This document shows, in pieces, positions 54,840-63,720 of a stretch of 64,000 bases of DNA (position 1 is its first letter; the number at the start of each line of letters is the position of its first letter). A program made the translations under genes and the position numbers. The notes beneath the pieces were generated by a model. It worked only from the letters and a program-made list of their open reading frames with translations, was not told the DNA's origin and did not search any database. This DNA comes from Clostridia bacterium. Lineage in GTDB: Bacteria > Bacillota > DSM-521 > Neomoorellales > Neomoorellaceae. Where the stretch lies: the NCBI GenBank assembly GCA_030154265.1, contig JASKKH010000004.1:1-64000 (forward strand), read 5' to 3'.

Positions 54840-57536
54840 TTAGTTTCTCTTATTCTTAGCACCACAACATTTTTTATATTTTTTGCCACTTCCACATGGA
54901 CAAGGGGCGTTACGTCCTACTTTTTGATTGCGTCGAATAGATTGTTTTGTCTCTTTGCCTTCACTGGGTTGGCGGTTTTCTTTTATCTCACGAGGCCGTT
55001 CTGGTTCTTGCTGAACAATATTTACCCGGAAAAGATAACGAACAACATCTTCATGAATTGAAGCAATCATGTCATTAAACATCTGGTAAGCCTCAAGCTT
55101 GTATGCTACTAAAGGATCTTGCTGCCCATAGGCCCTTAAACCAATACCTTGACGTAATTGTTCCATAGCATCAAGGTGATCCATCCATTTTAAATCAACT
55201 ATCCGTAATAAAATTAACCGCTCTATTTCTTCTAAATTTTCTTTGCCTAGTTCGTTTTCACGTTGTTGATAGGCTTCCATAGCTTTTTCCCGTAAAAAGC
55301 CATAGACCTCTTCTCTTTCCATCCCTTTTATAATATCAATTAAAGCATCTTGATCGCAACCTGGTAAGAATAACTTCTCGGCATAATCCATCATACCGGC
55401 TAAATCCCATTCTTCGGGATACTTGCTTTCCCCAGCAAAGCGTTCAATTGTTTGGTCAACAACATTGTTAATCATATCTATAATTACAGGTCGTATATTA
55501 CCCCCAGTTAAAACTTCCCTTCTTTGGCTGTAAATTACCTCCCGTTGCTTATTAATTACATCATCATACTCCAGTACATGCTTGCGTATATCAAAATTGT
55601 GAGATTCAACCTTTTTTTGTGCTTGCTCCAAAGAACGAGATATTAATGGGTGATCTATAGGGGTACTATCATCCATCCCAAGACGATCTAAAATTCCTGT
55701 TAGGTTATCCGAACCAAAAAGTCGCATCAAGTCATCTTCTAAAGATACATAAAAGCGGCTACCACCAGGATCCCCTTGACGTCCTGCACGACCACGTAAC
55801 TGATTATCAATTCGCCGACTTTCGTGGCGTTCTGTACCTATAATAAATAGTCCTCCAAGGTCTACCACTTGGCGGCGTTCAGCTTCTGTTTCTTCCTGTG
55901 CGGCAACAAGGAATTTCTTATATTCCTGATGGGCTGCAACCACTTCGGGGTCATCTTCATCAATTTTTATTGCAGTAGCTGCAGCTATCAGTTCCGGAGA
56001 ATAACCCTTTTTCCTCATCTTTTCCTTAGCAAGAGCCTCAGGGTTACCTCCTAAAATAATATCTGTTCCGCGACCAGCCATATTTGTTGCTATGGTTACC
56101 ATGCCAAGCCTGCCAGCCTGAGAAATAATTTCAGCTTCTTTTTCATGATATTTAGCATTTAAAACCTGGTGGTTAATACCCTTTCGCTTAAGCATCTGGC
56201 TTAGCTGCTCTGATTTCTCTATGGAAACAGTACCTACCAATAGGGGTTGTCCTTTAGCATGTCGTTCAGCTATTTCTTCAACTACTGCCTCAAATTTACC
56301 CTTCTCTGTACGGTAAACAACGTCAGGATAGTCCTTTCTAATCATGGGTTTATTAGTAGGTATGACCACCACATCTAATCCATATATTTTACGAAACTCT
56401 TCTTCTTCAGTAGCTGCAGTACCTGTCATACCAGCCAATTTATTATACATTCTAAAATAATTTTGGAAAGTAATAGTTGCTAAGGTCTGTGATTCTCTTT
56501 CGATTTTAACGCCTTCTTTAGCCTCAATAGCTTGGTGTAAACCTTCACTATACCGTCTGCCAAACATAAGTCTTCCTGTAAATTCATCAACAATGATTAC
56601 TTCTCCATCTTTAACAACATAGTCACGATCCCGTTTCATTAAGGTATGCGCTTTTAAAGCCTGGTTTACATGATGAGACAATTCTATGTTGGCATTATCG
56701 TAAAGGTTATCTACTCCAAGCATTTTTTCAACCTTAGCTACCCCTTCTTCCGTTAGGGTCGCCACCTTAGCCTTTTCATCAACATTATAGTCAACCTCGG
56801 GTTTTAAACGAGGAATAATTTTCGCAACAGTATAATACATTTCTGTTGGCTTATCAGCCATACCAGAAATAATGAGAGGGGTTCTGGCCTCATCAATTAA
56901 GATACTGTCAACCTCATCAACAATAGCGTAATTTAAATCTCGTTGAACCATTTCTTCTGGACGTAATGCCATATTGTCTCTTAGATAATCAAAACCAAAC
57001 TCATTATTGGTTCCATAAGTAATATCTGCAGCATAAGCTTCTCTCCGAGCCTGGGCATCCAATCCATGAACGATTAGCCCTACTTTAAGACCTAAAAATC
57101 TATAAATACGACCCATCCACTCACTATCACGTTGAGCAAGGTAATCATTCACAGTAATGATATGGACACCCTTACCTGTTAGAGCATTAAGATAAGCCGG
57201 TAAGGTTGCCACTAATGTTTTTCCTTCACCTGTCTTCATTTCCGCTATTCGCCCTTGGTGAAGAACTATACCCCCCATAAGTTGGACATCAAAATGGCGC
57301 ATTCCTAAAACCCTGCTAGAAGCTTCTCTAACTACTGCAAAAGCCTCCGACATTAAATTATCTAAACTTTCCCCATTTTCTAAGCGTCTCTTAAATTCTG
57401 CAGTTTTTGCCTTAAGTGCGGCATCCTCTAACGCCTTGATTTCTTTCTCAAGAGCGTTTATTTTATCTACTTGGCGTTTTAGTTTCTTAATATCCCTGGC
57501 ATTATCATCGAAAAGATTACGTAGAAACTTTAGCAT
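54840..57536 (-). CDS. secA: Preprotein translocase ATPase SecA
   Basis: 898 aa motor of Sec export. Walker A region [20 protein letters not shown] (about 100-119), [55 protein letters not shown] and the C-terminal zinc motif [14 protein letters not shown] that binds SecB or membranes. The length is at the longer end of the bacterial range. AAGGAGG 6 nt before the ATG. Immediately upstream of prfB, the usual Bacillota order. Confidence 0.98.
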   Translation of the reverse strand: MLKFLRNLFDDNARDIKKLKRQVDKINALEKEIKALEDAALKAKTAEFKRRLENGESLDNLMSEAFAVVREASSRVLGMRHFDVQLMGGIVLHQGRIAEMKTGEGKTLVATLPAYLNALTGKGVHIITVNDYLAQRDSEWMGRIYRFLGLKVGLIVHGLDAQARREAYAADITYGTNNEFGFDYLRDNMALRPEEMVQRDLNYAIVDEVDSILIDEARTPLIISGMADKPTEMYYTVAKIIPRLKPEVDYNVDEKAKVATLTEEGVAKVEKMLGVDNLYDNANIELSHHVNQALKAHTLMKRDRDYVVKDGEVIIVDEFTGRLMFGRRYSEGLHQAIEAKEGVKIERESQTLATITFQNYFRMYNKLAGMTGTAATEEEEFRKIYGLDVVVIPTNKPMIRKDYPDVVYRTEKGKFEAVVEEIAERHAKGQPLLVGTVSIEKSEQLSQMLKRKGINHQVLNAKYHEKEAEIISQAGRLGMVTIATNMAGRGTDIILGGNPEALAKEKMRKKGYSPELIAAATAIKIDEDDPEVVAAHQEYKKFLVAAQEETEAERRQVVDLGGLFIIGTERHESRRIDNQLRGRAGRQGDPGGSRFYVSLEDDLMRLFGSDNLTGILDRLGMDDSTPIDHPLISRSLEQAQKKVESHNFDIRKHVLEYDDVINKQREVIYSQRREVLTGGNIRPVIIDMINNVVDQTIERFAGESKYPEEWDLAGMMDYAEKLFLPGCDQDALIDIIKGMEREEVYGFLREKAMEAYQQRENELGKENLEEIERLILLRIVDLKWMDHLDAMEQLRQGIGLRAYGQQDPLVAYKLEAYQMFNDMIASIHEDVVRYLFRVNIVQQEPERPREIKENRQPSEGKETKQSIRRNQKVGRNAPCPCGSGKKYKKCCGAKNKRN

Positions 57537-57603
57537 TGCCTTCCTCCTTTTATCTTCTTAATACCGCTTAAACGGAGACTGGCAAACCTCTGTTAAATAC
57601 AAT

Positions 57604-57626
57604 AAAGGAACCGTGCCGGTCCCTTT
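57604..57626 (-). terminator. Hairpin in the hpf-secA spacer
   Basis: AAAGGGACC/GGTTCCTTT stem with a GGCAC loop; the following sequence is only partly T-rich. It is either a second terminator behind hpf or a structure in the secA leader. Confidence 0.5.
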
Positions 57627-57713
57627 GATACCAAACAAACCTGCTGTATACATTTTAGCATGCGGTAAGACAAGTGACAATTGCGAAATCAATGGGTTAA
57701 AATAAATAGTTAA

Positions 57714-57758
57714 AATCCTGAGAGTAATAAGTTTTAAAACTGTTACTCTCAGGATTTA
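57714..57758 (-). terminator. Terminator after hpf
   Basis: CCTGAGAGTAA pairs perfectly with TTACTCTCAGG around a loop of about 20 nt that itself can pair (AGTTTTAAAACT); a T-rich tract follows on the minus strand. Fifteen bases past the hpf stop. Confidence 0.75.
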
Positions 57759-57772
57759 TTAGTCTAAACGCC

Positions 57773-58300
57773 TTAATATTCAGGTTCAATTAGTCCATAG
57801 TTACCATCTTTTCGCTTATAGAGAACGTTTACCTCTTCTGTTTCAGCATTAGAGAAAACAAAGAAATTATGTCCCAGTAGATTCATTTGTAAAATTGCTT
57901 CTTCCAAAGGCATAGGCTTAACAGGAAAACGTTTAGTACGAATTAATCGAGGTTCTTCATCATCTTTTTCAGGAGGATTTTCAGTTGGAAGATCCTTAAT
58001 TGTGCCACTTTTTATTTTTTTATTTAATTTCGTTTTATATTTAGCTATCTGCCTTTCTAGTTTTTCAACAACCAAATCGATAGAAGTGTACATATCGTTT
58101 GTTGCTTCTTCGCCTCTTAATATGTAACCATTCAGTGGAATAGTTACTTCAATAACATGTTTTTCCTTTGTAACAGATAAATTAACTTGAACTACATTAA
58201 TGCCTTCGACAAGACGTTCAATTTTAGCTAAACGTTTTTCAATATACTGCCTAAGTGCTTGGGTGACCTTAAGGTTTTTGCCACGGAGAATTAATTCCAC
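57773..58300 (-). CDS. hpf: Long-form ribosome hibernation-promoting factor
   Basis: 175 aa. N-terminal S30AE domain (ELILRGKNLKVTQALRQYIE to about residue 100) that blocks the decoding centre, a basic/acidic linker, and the C-terminal dimerisation domain (RTKRFPVKPMPLEEAILQMN, GHNFFVFSNAETEEVNVLYK) that pairs two ribosomes as 100S dimers. I place the start at GTG 58300 (AGGAG 7 nt upstream); a TTG 9 nt earlier is too close to that site. Confidence 0.95.
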   Translation of the reverse strand: MELILRGKNLKVTQALRQYIEKRLAKIERLVEGINVVQVNLSVTKEKHVIEVTIPLNGYILRGEEATNDMYTSIDLVVEKLERQIAKYKTKLNKKIKSGTIKDLPTENPPEKDDEEPRLIRTKRFPVKPMPLEEAILQMNLLGHNFFVFSNAETEEVNVLYKRKDGNYGLIEPEY

Positions 58301-58383
58301 CCGCAACACTCCTTTCTGGTTCCTTTTTACTATTGTTCTCCATTTCTTGGTTAAAATCCTTCTCTAAAAATAAAAATTAACAG

Positions 58384-58414
58384 AAACCAGAAAGGCCCCG
58401 GTTTTACCGAGGCC
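58384..58414 (-). terminator. Terminator after the cold-shock gene
   Basis: GGCCTCGG/CCGGGGCC stem (one G-U pair), TAAAA loop, followed by TTTCTGGTTT on the minus strand, directly after the csp stop. Confidence 0.75.
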
Positions 58415-58421
58415 TAATAGG

Positions 58422-58619
58422 CTATAGTTTGTACACATTAGCCGCCTGGGGACCGCGAGGCCCATCAACAATATCAAATTCAACTTCCTGCCCCTCGGCT
58501 AAGGATTTAAAACCTTCCTCCTGTATGGCGGAAAAGTGTACGAAAACATCCTTGCCTTCTTCTCTCTCGATAAAACCGTAACCCTTTTCGGGGCTAAACC
58601 ATTTAACTTTGCCCTGCAT
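58422..58619 (-). CDS. Cold-shock protein (CspA family)
   Basis: 65 aa single OB-fold RNA chaperone. RNP1 is GYGFIERE (14-21) and RNP2 is DVFVHFSAI (24-32), preceded by [10 protein letters not shown]. Length and residues are those of bacterial Csp proteins. ATG with TTAGGAGGAATG upstream. Monocistronic: own sigma-A promoter and terminator. Confidence 0.97.
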   Translation of the reverse strand: MQGKVKWFSPEKGYGFIEREEGKDVFVHFSAIQEEGFKSLAEGQEVEFDIVDGPRGPQAANVYKL

Positions 58620-58644
58620 GTTCTAAACATTCCTCCTAAAATAT

Positions 58645-58672
58645 TCTCCCTTGAGGTCGGGAGATCCTCAAG
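58645..58672 (-). promoter_or_regulatory. csp leader with two competing hairpins
   Basis: In the 5' leader, CTTGAGG can pair with CCTCAAG (7 bp, 9-nt loop). Alternatively TCTCCC inside that loop can pair with GGGAGA just downstream. Both cannot form fully together. The second stem ends about 16 nt before the ribosome binding site. Confidence 0.5.
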
Positions 58673-58679
58673 CAAACTA

Positions 58680-58708
58680 ATTTTAGCACGGCTGCAAATC
58701 ACTGTCAA
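58680..58708 (-). promoter_or_regulatory. Sigma-A promoter of the cold-shock gene
   Basis: TTGACA (58703-58708), 17-nt spacer, TAAAAT (58680-58685) on the minus strand. Transcription would start about 50-55 nt before the csp ATG. Confidence 0.85.
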
Positions 58709-58811
58709 ATATTCTTTGAGAATATTATAATTGCCAAAAAAACATCGAATTCTAGGATGGTTTTTAATTCCAATAACAGACTTCGTCAAAAATATTTTTC
58801 ACTTTATAACC

Positions 58812-58884
58812 TGTGGATAACGTGGATAACTCTGTTAATAACTTGGCATCTTTACTCTCAAACTGTGGACGGAAATGTGGAAGG
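58812..58884. promoter_or_regulatory. Cluster of DnaA-box-like sites
   Basis: TGTGGATAA (58812-58820, a perfect complement of TTATCCACA) is directly followed by CGTGGATAA (58821-58829). TGTGGACGG (58864) and TGTGGAAGG (58876) are weaker matches in the same orientation. The cluster lies about 105-205 nt upstream of the csp -35 and after the comFC stop. Confidence 0.5.
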
Positions 58885-58921
58885 ATAAAAATTTTGTCAA
58901 CTAAAGTGTTAATTTAGCGTT

Positions 58922-59641
58922 TTACAGGGAATAATTAGATTTTTCAATCCCCGTAGCTAAAGTTACTACTGTTATCTTAACTGCCCCAGAACCTAATAAA
59001 AAGTGTGTACACACACTAGCTGTAGCACCGGTTGTTAATACATCATCAACAAGAAGCAAATGTGAACCTCTAATTTTACTAGGCTCTTTTACTCGGAAAG
59101 CCCCTGCTAAATTACGCCACCTTTGTTGACGCGAAAGTCCAGCTTGCGGAATTGTTTCCTTAGTCCGTATCAAAATATCATTCCCTACAGATATCCCTAG
59201 TTCCTTACCTAAAGCAAGAGCTAAGAGTTCAGATTGATTAAAAGTACGAGCTCTAAGGCGAAATTTAGTTAACGGTACTGGAACTATTATATGGGGACGT
59301 TCTGTTCTTAATGCCTTAATTGTAATATTTGCTAAAAGTTGACCCAAAGGTTTAACCAAAGAACGACGACCTTTGTATTTAAGTTCCCAAATCATTTCCT
59401 TTAATATGCCTCGGTAAGCCCCTACTGCTCGAGCCTTATGGAAAACTGGTAATTCCACTTGGCATTGACTACATATATCTGAACTATTTAATGGCAAAAA
59501 CCGCCCACAGTATTTACAAGGCTTTAGCTGTTGTTTACTATAATCCAATTTTTCCAAGCAATTATGACAAAATGCCCCATATCTAAAAGGGCGACCGCAC
59601 CAAGTACAAAATTTCCCCTTGAAAAAAAGCAAATTAAGCAT
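58922..59641 (-). CDS. comFC: ComFC/phosphoribosyltransferase-like competence protein
   Basis: 239 aa. N-terminal zinc fingers (CTWCGRPFRYGAFCHNC, CKYCGRFLP...CSQC) and a type I PRTase fold at the C-terminus with HLLLVDDVLTTGATASVC (PRPP-binding motif, about 196-213). ComFC is needed for DNA uptake or recombination in natural transformation. It follows comFA by 36 nt in the same direction, as in the comF operon. Confidence 0.93.
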   Translation of the reverse strand: MLNLLFFKGKFCTWCGRPFRYGAFCHNCLEKLDYSKQQLKPCKYCGRFLPLNSSDICSQCQVELPVFHKARAVGAYRGILKEMIWELKYKGRRSLVKPLGQLLANITIKALRTERPHIIVPVPLTKFRLRARTFNQSELLALALGKELGISVGNDILIRTKETIPQAGLSRQQRWRNLAGAFRVKEPSKIRGSHLLLVDDVLTTGATASVCTHFLLGSGAVKITVVTLATGIEKSNYSL

Positions 59642-59677
59642 ATATTTTAATAATACATCCTTTTTCTAATGTTAGTT

Positions 59678-61486
59678 TTATTTTAATAAGTAACCCCTTT
59701 TATATGCTAACTGATTAAAATTTTTTATCTGCTTACAAGCCGAGGCCATAGAATGAGTAACTCTTTGGCCAATAAACCAAACATTACCTTGAGGATATGT
59801 GGATGCCCGCCCAACACGACCAGCTATCTGCACCAAAGTATTGTTATCAAAGACTCTTTCGTCATCAGCATAAAGAACCAAAACATTAAGTCTTGGTATA
59901 GTAACTCCCCTTTCCAAAACTGTTGTTGTTACTAAAATAGGAAATTCCCCTTTACGAAAAGAATTAATAATCTCTTCTCGCCGAGAACAATTAGCATAAC
60001 ATCCTCGGACCCAAGAAGGTTGTATAAGATTACAATTTGCCAATAGCTTTACTAACTTTTTAACCTCCATTACAGAAGATACAAAGACCAAAATCTGAAC
60101 CCGCTGCTTGAGGGTTACTTCTATACATTTAATCAAAAACTTTAATACTCGTTTATTTCCAAACCATTTTAAAAAAGGATCTGTAATTATCTTAGGTTCA
60201 GGTAAAGGATAGCCATGATGACGAGCTGGTAAATAGATAACCTCCAACTCACGTCTATTTACCCGTTCTATAAGATTGGTCGGGGGAGTAGCTGTCAACC
60301 AAAGAACCTGTCCACTTTGATGCCGAGCACGTTCTACAACATGATATAGCATAGGATTACCTGCCAAAGGAAAAGCATCAACTTCATCTAAAATCACTAA
60401 GTCAAACATACGATAAAAACGTAACGTCTGGTGAGTTGTAGCTAAGATTAAGTCAGCTTGACTGTATTTATCTGTGCTGCCTCCATAAACTGCTTTGATA
60501 GATAATTGGGGCCAAACAGACCTCAATCGAAGATATAGTTCGCGGATAACCTCCCTGCGGGGACAAGTATAGAGTACTTTTCCCCCTCGTTCCAAAACAG
60601 TAGTAATCGCCCCATAGGCAACTTCCGTTTTACCAGCTCCACAAACTGCCCATAATAAACACTCCTTAGCTTTACCTTTAGCAACAAAATCTTTGGCTTT
60701 GTCATACGCATCCTTTTGAGCCAATGATAAATCAAATTCAAGTTTGGGGTTACATTTAACTTCATAATCTCTTTTTGCAATTTTTTCCGACTTTTGCCGG
60801 GCATAAAGAGGACGACAAAGGCGAGATTGCCCCATATTTAAGCATTCCTCACAAACAAAATCTTCTGATTGGCAAGCCGCACATTTTACCTTTATTAATT
60901 TAGTAGACTGACCACATCGCTTGCAACAAGGTTTGCCATTGGCATCATAACCAACACCGGGAAACAGTAATATATCTCCTTTCAAATGGAGCCAATGCAG
61001 AATATCTTCTAAAGGTGTTCTCACTTTGATTTTATTCTCTATCATGGACTGAATTAGTTCTTCTCGCCAAAAAATACGTCCTTCCATAATTTCTTTTATT
61101 AATTCTATTTCATCTATCGGTGGAGGCATCAGTGGCTCTACCAAGGCCCCTTTTGTTGGTTCCCAGGAAGTTAATCCCAATAACCGCCTTCCAATGGTCA
61201 TGATTTTATTAATGAGTTGTTTATTATTTCCTTCCCTATCTAAATTACTTTTTAAAAAAAGATCACGAAAAAACGCCGCCGTTCCTATAGGTAACGCCGG
61301 CGTTAAAAGTTTAAAATTTTTGTAACCTTGTCGTACCCAAAACGTAAAATCTAAACCGGGTTTATGGCTGATTCCTAAATGGCCACTATTTTTCCCATAT
61401 ACAAGATAAACATAGCCCATCCAGCAAAAGAAAGATTGCGGATATCCCTTTACTTTATTCATGAGGTTGTATTCCTTCTTGAACAC
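59678..61486 (-). CDS. comFA: ComFA DEAD-box-like DNA translocase
   Basis: 602 aa, longer than B. subtilis ComFA (about 460). Residues 1-190 are an extra N-terminal region. A four-cysteine-pair zinc domain follows (CCKRCGQ...CAACQSEDFVCEEC, about 192-225). The helicase core has Walker A AVCGAGKTEVAYG (about 287), LDEVDAFP (DEAD-equivalent), LTATPP and IAGRVGRASTYPQG. It powers import of single-stranded DNA across the membrane. GTG start with GGGAGAG upstream; an ATG 24 nt further in, with AAGGA at longer spacing, is an alternative. Confidence 0.92.
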   Translation of the reverse strand: MFKKEYNLMNKVKGYPQSFFCWMGYVYLVYGKNSGHLGISHKPGLDFTFWVRQGYKNFKLLTPALPIGTAAFFRDLFLKSNLDREGNNKQLINKIMTIGRRLLGLTSWEPTKGALVEPLMPPPIDEIELIKEIMEGRIFWREELIQSMIENKIKVRTPLEDILHWLHLKGDILLFPGVGYDANGKPCCKRCGQSTKLIKVKCAACQSEDFVCEECLNMGQSRLCRPLYARQKSEKIAKRDYEVKCNPKLEFDLSLAQKDAYDKAKDFVAKGKAKECLLWAVCGAGKTEVAYGAITTVLERGGKVLYTCPRREVIRELYLRLRSVWPQLSIKAVYGGSTDKYSQADLILATTHQTLRFYRMFDLVILDEVDAFPLAGNPMLYHVVERARHQSGQVLWLTATPPTNLIERVNRRELEVIYLPARHHGYPLPEPKIITDPFLKWFGNKRVLKFLIKCIEVTLKQRVQILVFVSSVMEVKKLVKLLANCNLIQPSWVRGCYANCSRREEIINSFRKGEFPILVTTTVLERGVTIPRLNVLVLYADDERVFDNNTLVQIAGRVGRASTYPQGNVWFIGQRVTHSMASACKQIKNFNQLAYKRGYLLK

Positions 61487-61645
61487 ATTCTCTCCCTACC
61501 ATACTTGGATAATAAACAATATTTTCGTCCTTGTTCTTTAGCTTTAGCCAAATTAAACCTTTTTCCATGGCCTGTATCCCCTTGCTATACTATTATTAAT
61601 TAGATTCGATAGCAAGAATACTTCTCCTTCCGGTAAACCATTTAT

Positions 61646-62062
61646 TTAAGATATAATTCGGTTTAATTTGGCATTAGCACTATCAAAATTATCCTGACGA
61701 ATATCTAAAAGATGAATTGAAGCATTATCATTGGTAGGGATTTTTTTTAAAGAAATTCCATCTTGAGCATAAATTAGTTTAAAAGGTGGATAAGGATAAT
61801 CAAAACAGCGCAAGATACCTAAAGTCGTATGTTTATGAGTATCTGCAATAATCCATAAATCCATTGGTGGGGAACCTCGCCAAAAACGCCAACGGAGAAA
61901 TCTACGTAATATTCCCTCAAGGTATCCCCCACATTCGGAAACAACTAATACTAAACATGGATAACGTTCTGTTGAATTTCTATATTGCCACCAGAGCCAG
62001 CCGTAAAACACAACCAGGACACTTATAGCTAATAATAAAATTATTGGTGCCTGGTAGCTCAC
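61646..62062 (-). CDS. Membrane-anchored protein of unknown function
   Basis: 138 aa. One N-terminal transmembrane helix (APIILLLAISVLVVFYGWLW, about 5-24) is followed by an aromatic- and Arg-rich stretch (YLEGILRRFLRWRFWRG) and a small alpha/beta region (PMDLWIIADTHKHTTLGILR). I do not recognise the family; the pattern IIADTHKHTTL with a following aspartate-rich end might suggest a small nucleotide-like fold. GTG start at 62062, placed by AGGGGGTGA 5-7 nt upstream. It diverges from the small zinc-ribbon gene with only 51 nt between the starts. Confidence 0.65.
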   Translation of the reverse strand: MSYQAPIILLLAISVLVVFYGWLWWQYRNSTERYPCLVLVVSECGGYLEGILRRFLRWRFWRGSPPMDLWIIADTHKHTTLGILRCFDYPYPPFKLIYAQDGISLKKIPTNDNASIHLLDIRQDNFDSANAKLNRIIS

Positions 62063-62113
62063 GTTATTCACCCCCTATCTTATCTTATGAAAATAGCAAA
62101 GGAGGTGACAAAT

Positions 62114-62275
62114 TTGCCGGCTAACGATAGTTGTTTACGTTGTGGGGCTTCTCTTAGTTTAGTTGAACGGGCAAACATGGAAAACGCCGTAGACATCACC
62201 GGCAAAGGCTCTATCTGCCCAAACTGTTACCAAGAACTTTCACCTGAGGAGTATAACTATTATTTTAAATCCTAA
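62114..62275 (+). CDS. Small zinc-ribbon-like protein
   Basis: 53 aa. Two cysteine pairs (CLRCG at about 7-11 and CPNC near 36-39) suggest a structural zinc ribbon; the tail ELSPEEYNYYFKS is acidic/aromatic. I start at TTG 62114 (MPANDSCLRCG) because AAAGGAGGTGA lies 5 nt upstream; a longer frame from ATG 62087 would contain that site within its coding part. The end overlaps the convergent mutase gene by 11 nt. Function unknown. Confidence 0.6.
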   Translation: MPANDSCLRCGASLSLVERANMENAVDITGKGSICPNCYQELSPEEYNYYFKS

Positions 62276-63680
62276 GTTTTGATATAAGATCTTGTTGAAT
62301 TAGTCGGAGGCACTCTTTATTGGGTGCCTCAACATATAATCTTAACAAAGGTTCCGTACCAGAAGGACGAATTAAAGCCCAACTACCATCTTCTAAGTTT
62401 AACTTGACACCATCTATACTTAACCTTTCAGTTACAGTCAAACCCCCAACTTTATCAGGCGCAAAATCCGATAACTCCCCTAATACTCTTGTTTTTACTT
62501 CAGGGCTTACTTTTAAATCTAAACGTTCACTTACTAATTTCCCATAACGTCCATGTAGGTCCTCCAAGATATCTCTTAAGCTCTGCCTCTCTACTGCCCT
62601 GAGTTCAGCGATTAAAGCAGTGGCCAGTATACCATCCTTCTCAGGAATATGCCCTCTAATACTCATACCTCCACTTTCTTCTCCACCAAGAACACAATCT
62701 TTTTCCTGCAAAAACTGCCCAATATATTTAAAACCAACTGGAGTCTCAAAAACTTCTAACCCATTGGCAGCAGCCAATTTATCTAAAAAATGGGTAGTTG
62801 CTACTGTCCTGGTTACCGGACCCATTAATTTTCGATTTTTAACTAAATGGGCAAGTATTAGGTATAATACTTCATTTGCAGTTATATACGTACCATCATT
62901 ATCTATTACCCCGAAACGATCTGCATCACCGTCTAAGGCCAGTCCCAAATCAAATTCTTTTTCTTTTACCTTGTTAGCTAGTTCTACTAATCCTTTAGCA
63001 CTAGGTTCTGGTAAAGACCCTCCAAACAGTGGATCTCGATAATTATGAATTGTATGTACCTCACAACCTGCCTCTTTAAGGAAATCTGCTAAATAGCCTA
63101 TACCTGCTCCATACATAGGATCAACAACAACTTTTAAATTGGCAGCCTTTATAACATCAACATCAATTAATCCTTTCAAGTATTGAAGATAAGCAGTTCT
63201 AACTTCTAATTCTTTAACTAATCCACTTTCACGGGCTTTTTCTAAATCTTGTCGTTTTATCTGCCCTCCGGTTATTACCTTCTTCATTTCATTTTCAATA
63301 GCATCAGTTATTTCCGGAACAGCTGGACCAGCATAATCAGGAATAAACTTTAGCCCACAATAATTAGGAGGATTATGACTCGCAGTAAGCATTAAAGCCC
63401 CTGCTGCTTTGTATTGTTTTATGGCCCAAGCAGTAACTGGTGTAGGAACTGAACGCTCGGGTAAGTAAATAGTAAACCCATTTGCTGTAAGTACTTCTGC
63501 CACTATAGCGGCAAACTCAGGAGCTAAGAAACGGTTATCATATCCAATAATAACTTCTCTTGAACCCTCTTGATTTAATAAATAATTTGCGATAGCCTGA
63601 GTCACACTGCGGACATTAGCAAAAGTAAATTCATCAGCTATGATAGCTCGCCAACCATCAGTACCAAACTTAATAGCCAT
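62265..63680 (-). CDS. Phosphoglucomutase/phosphomannomutase family protein
   Basis: 471 aa alpha-D-phosphohexomutase. Four landmarks are in order: KFGTDGWRAI (residues 4-13), catalytic serine loop LTASHNPPNYCGLKF (about 97-111), metal loop LALDGDADRFGVID (about 239-252), sugar loop GGEESGGMS and phosphate loop RPSGTEPLLRLYVEA. It interconverts hexose 1- and 6-phosphates. It may supply glucose 1-phosphate to RfbF and mannose 1-phosphate to ManC, the latter step being open since the manB-type gene at 17049 is broken. ATG with GGAGGTG upstream. Confidence 0.93.
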   Translation of the reverse strand: MAIKFGTDGWRAIIADEFTFANVRSVTQAIANYLLNQEGSREVIIGYDNRFLAPEFAAIVAEVLTANGFTIYLPERSVPTPVTAWAIKQYKAAGALMLTASHNPPNYCGLKFIPDYAGPAVPEITDAIENEMKKVITGGQIKRQDLEKARESGLVKELEVRTAYLQYLKGLIDVDVIKAANLKVVVDPMYGAGIGYLADFLKEAGCEVHTIHNYRDPLFGGSLPEPSAKGLVELANKVKEKEFDLGLALDGDADRFGVIDNDGTYITANEVLYLILAHLVKNRKLMGPVTRTVATTHFLDKLAAANGLEVFETPVGFKYIGQFLQEKDCVLGGEESGGMSIRGHIPEKDGILATALIAELRAVERQSLRDILEDLHGRYGKLVSERLDLKVSPEVKTRVLGELSDFAPDKVGGLTVTERLSIDGVKLNLEDGSWALIRPSGTEPLLRLYVEAPNKECLRLIQQDLISKLRI

Positions 63681-63720
63681 TTAAAAAACACCTCCAATTA
63701 ATTTAAACCTCCAACTCCCT

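Noticed and set aside
58812-58884. DnaA boxes as the chromosome origin
   Set aside because: No dnaA, dnaN, rpmH or AT-rich unwinding region adjoins; only two good boxes.
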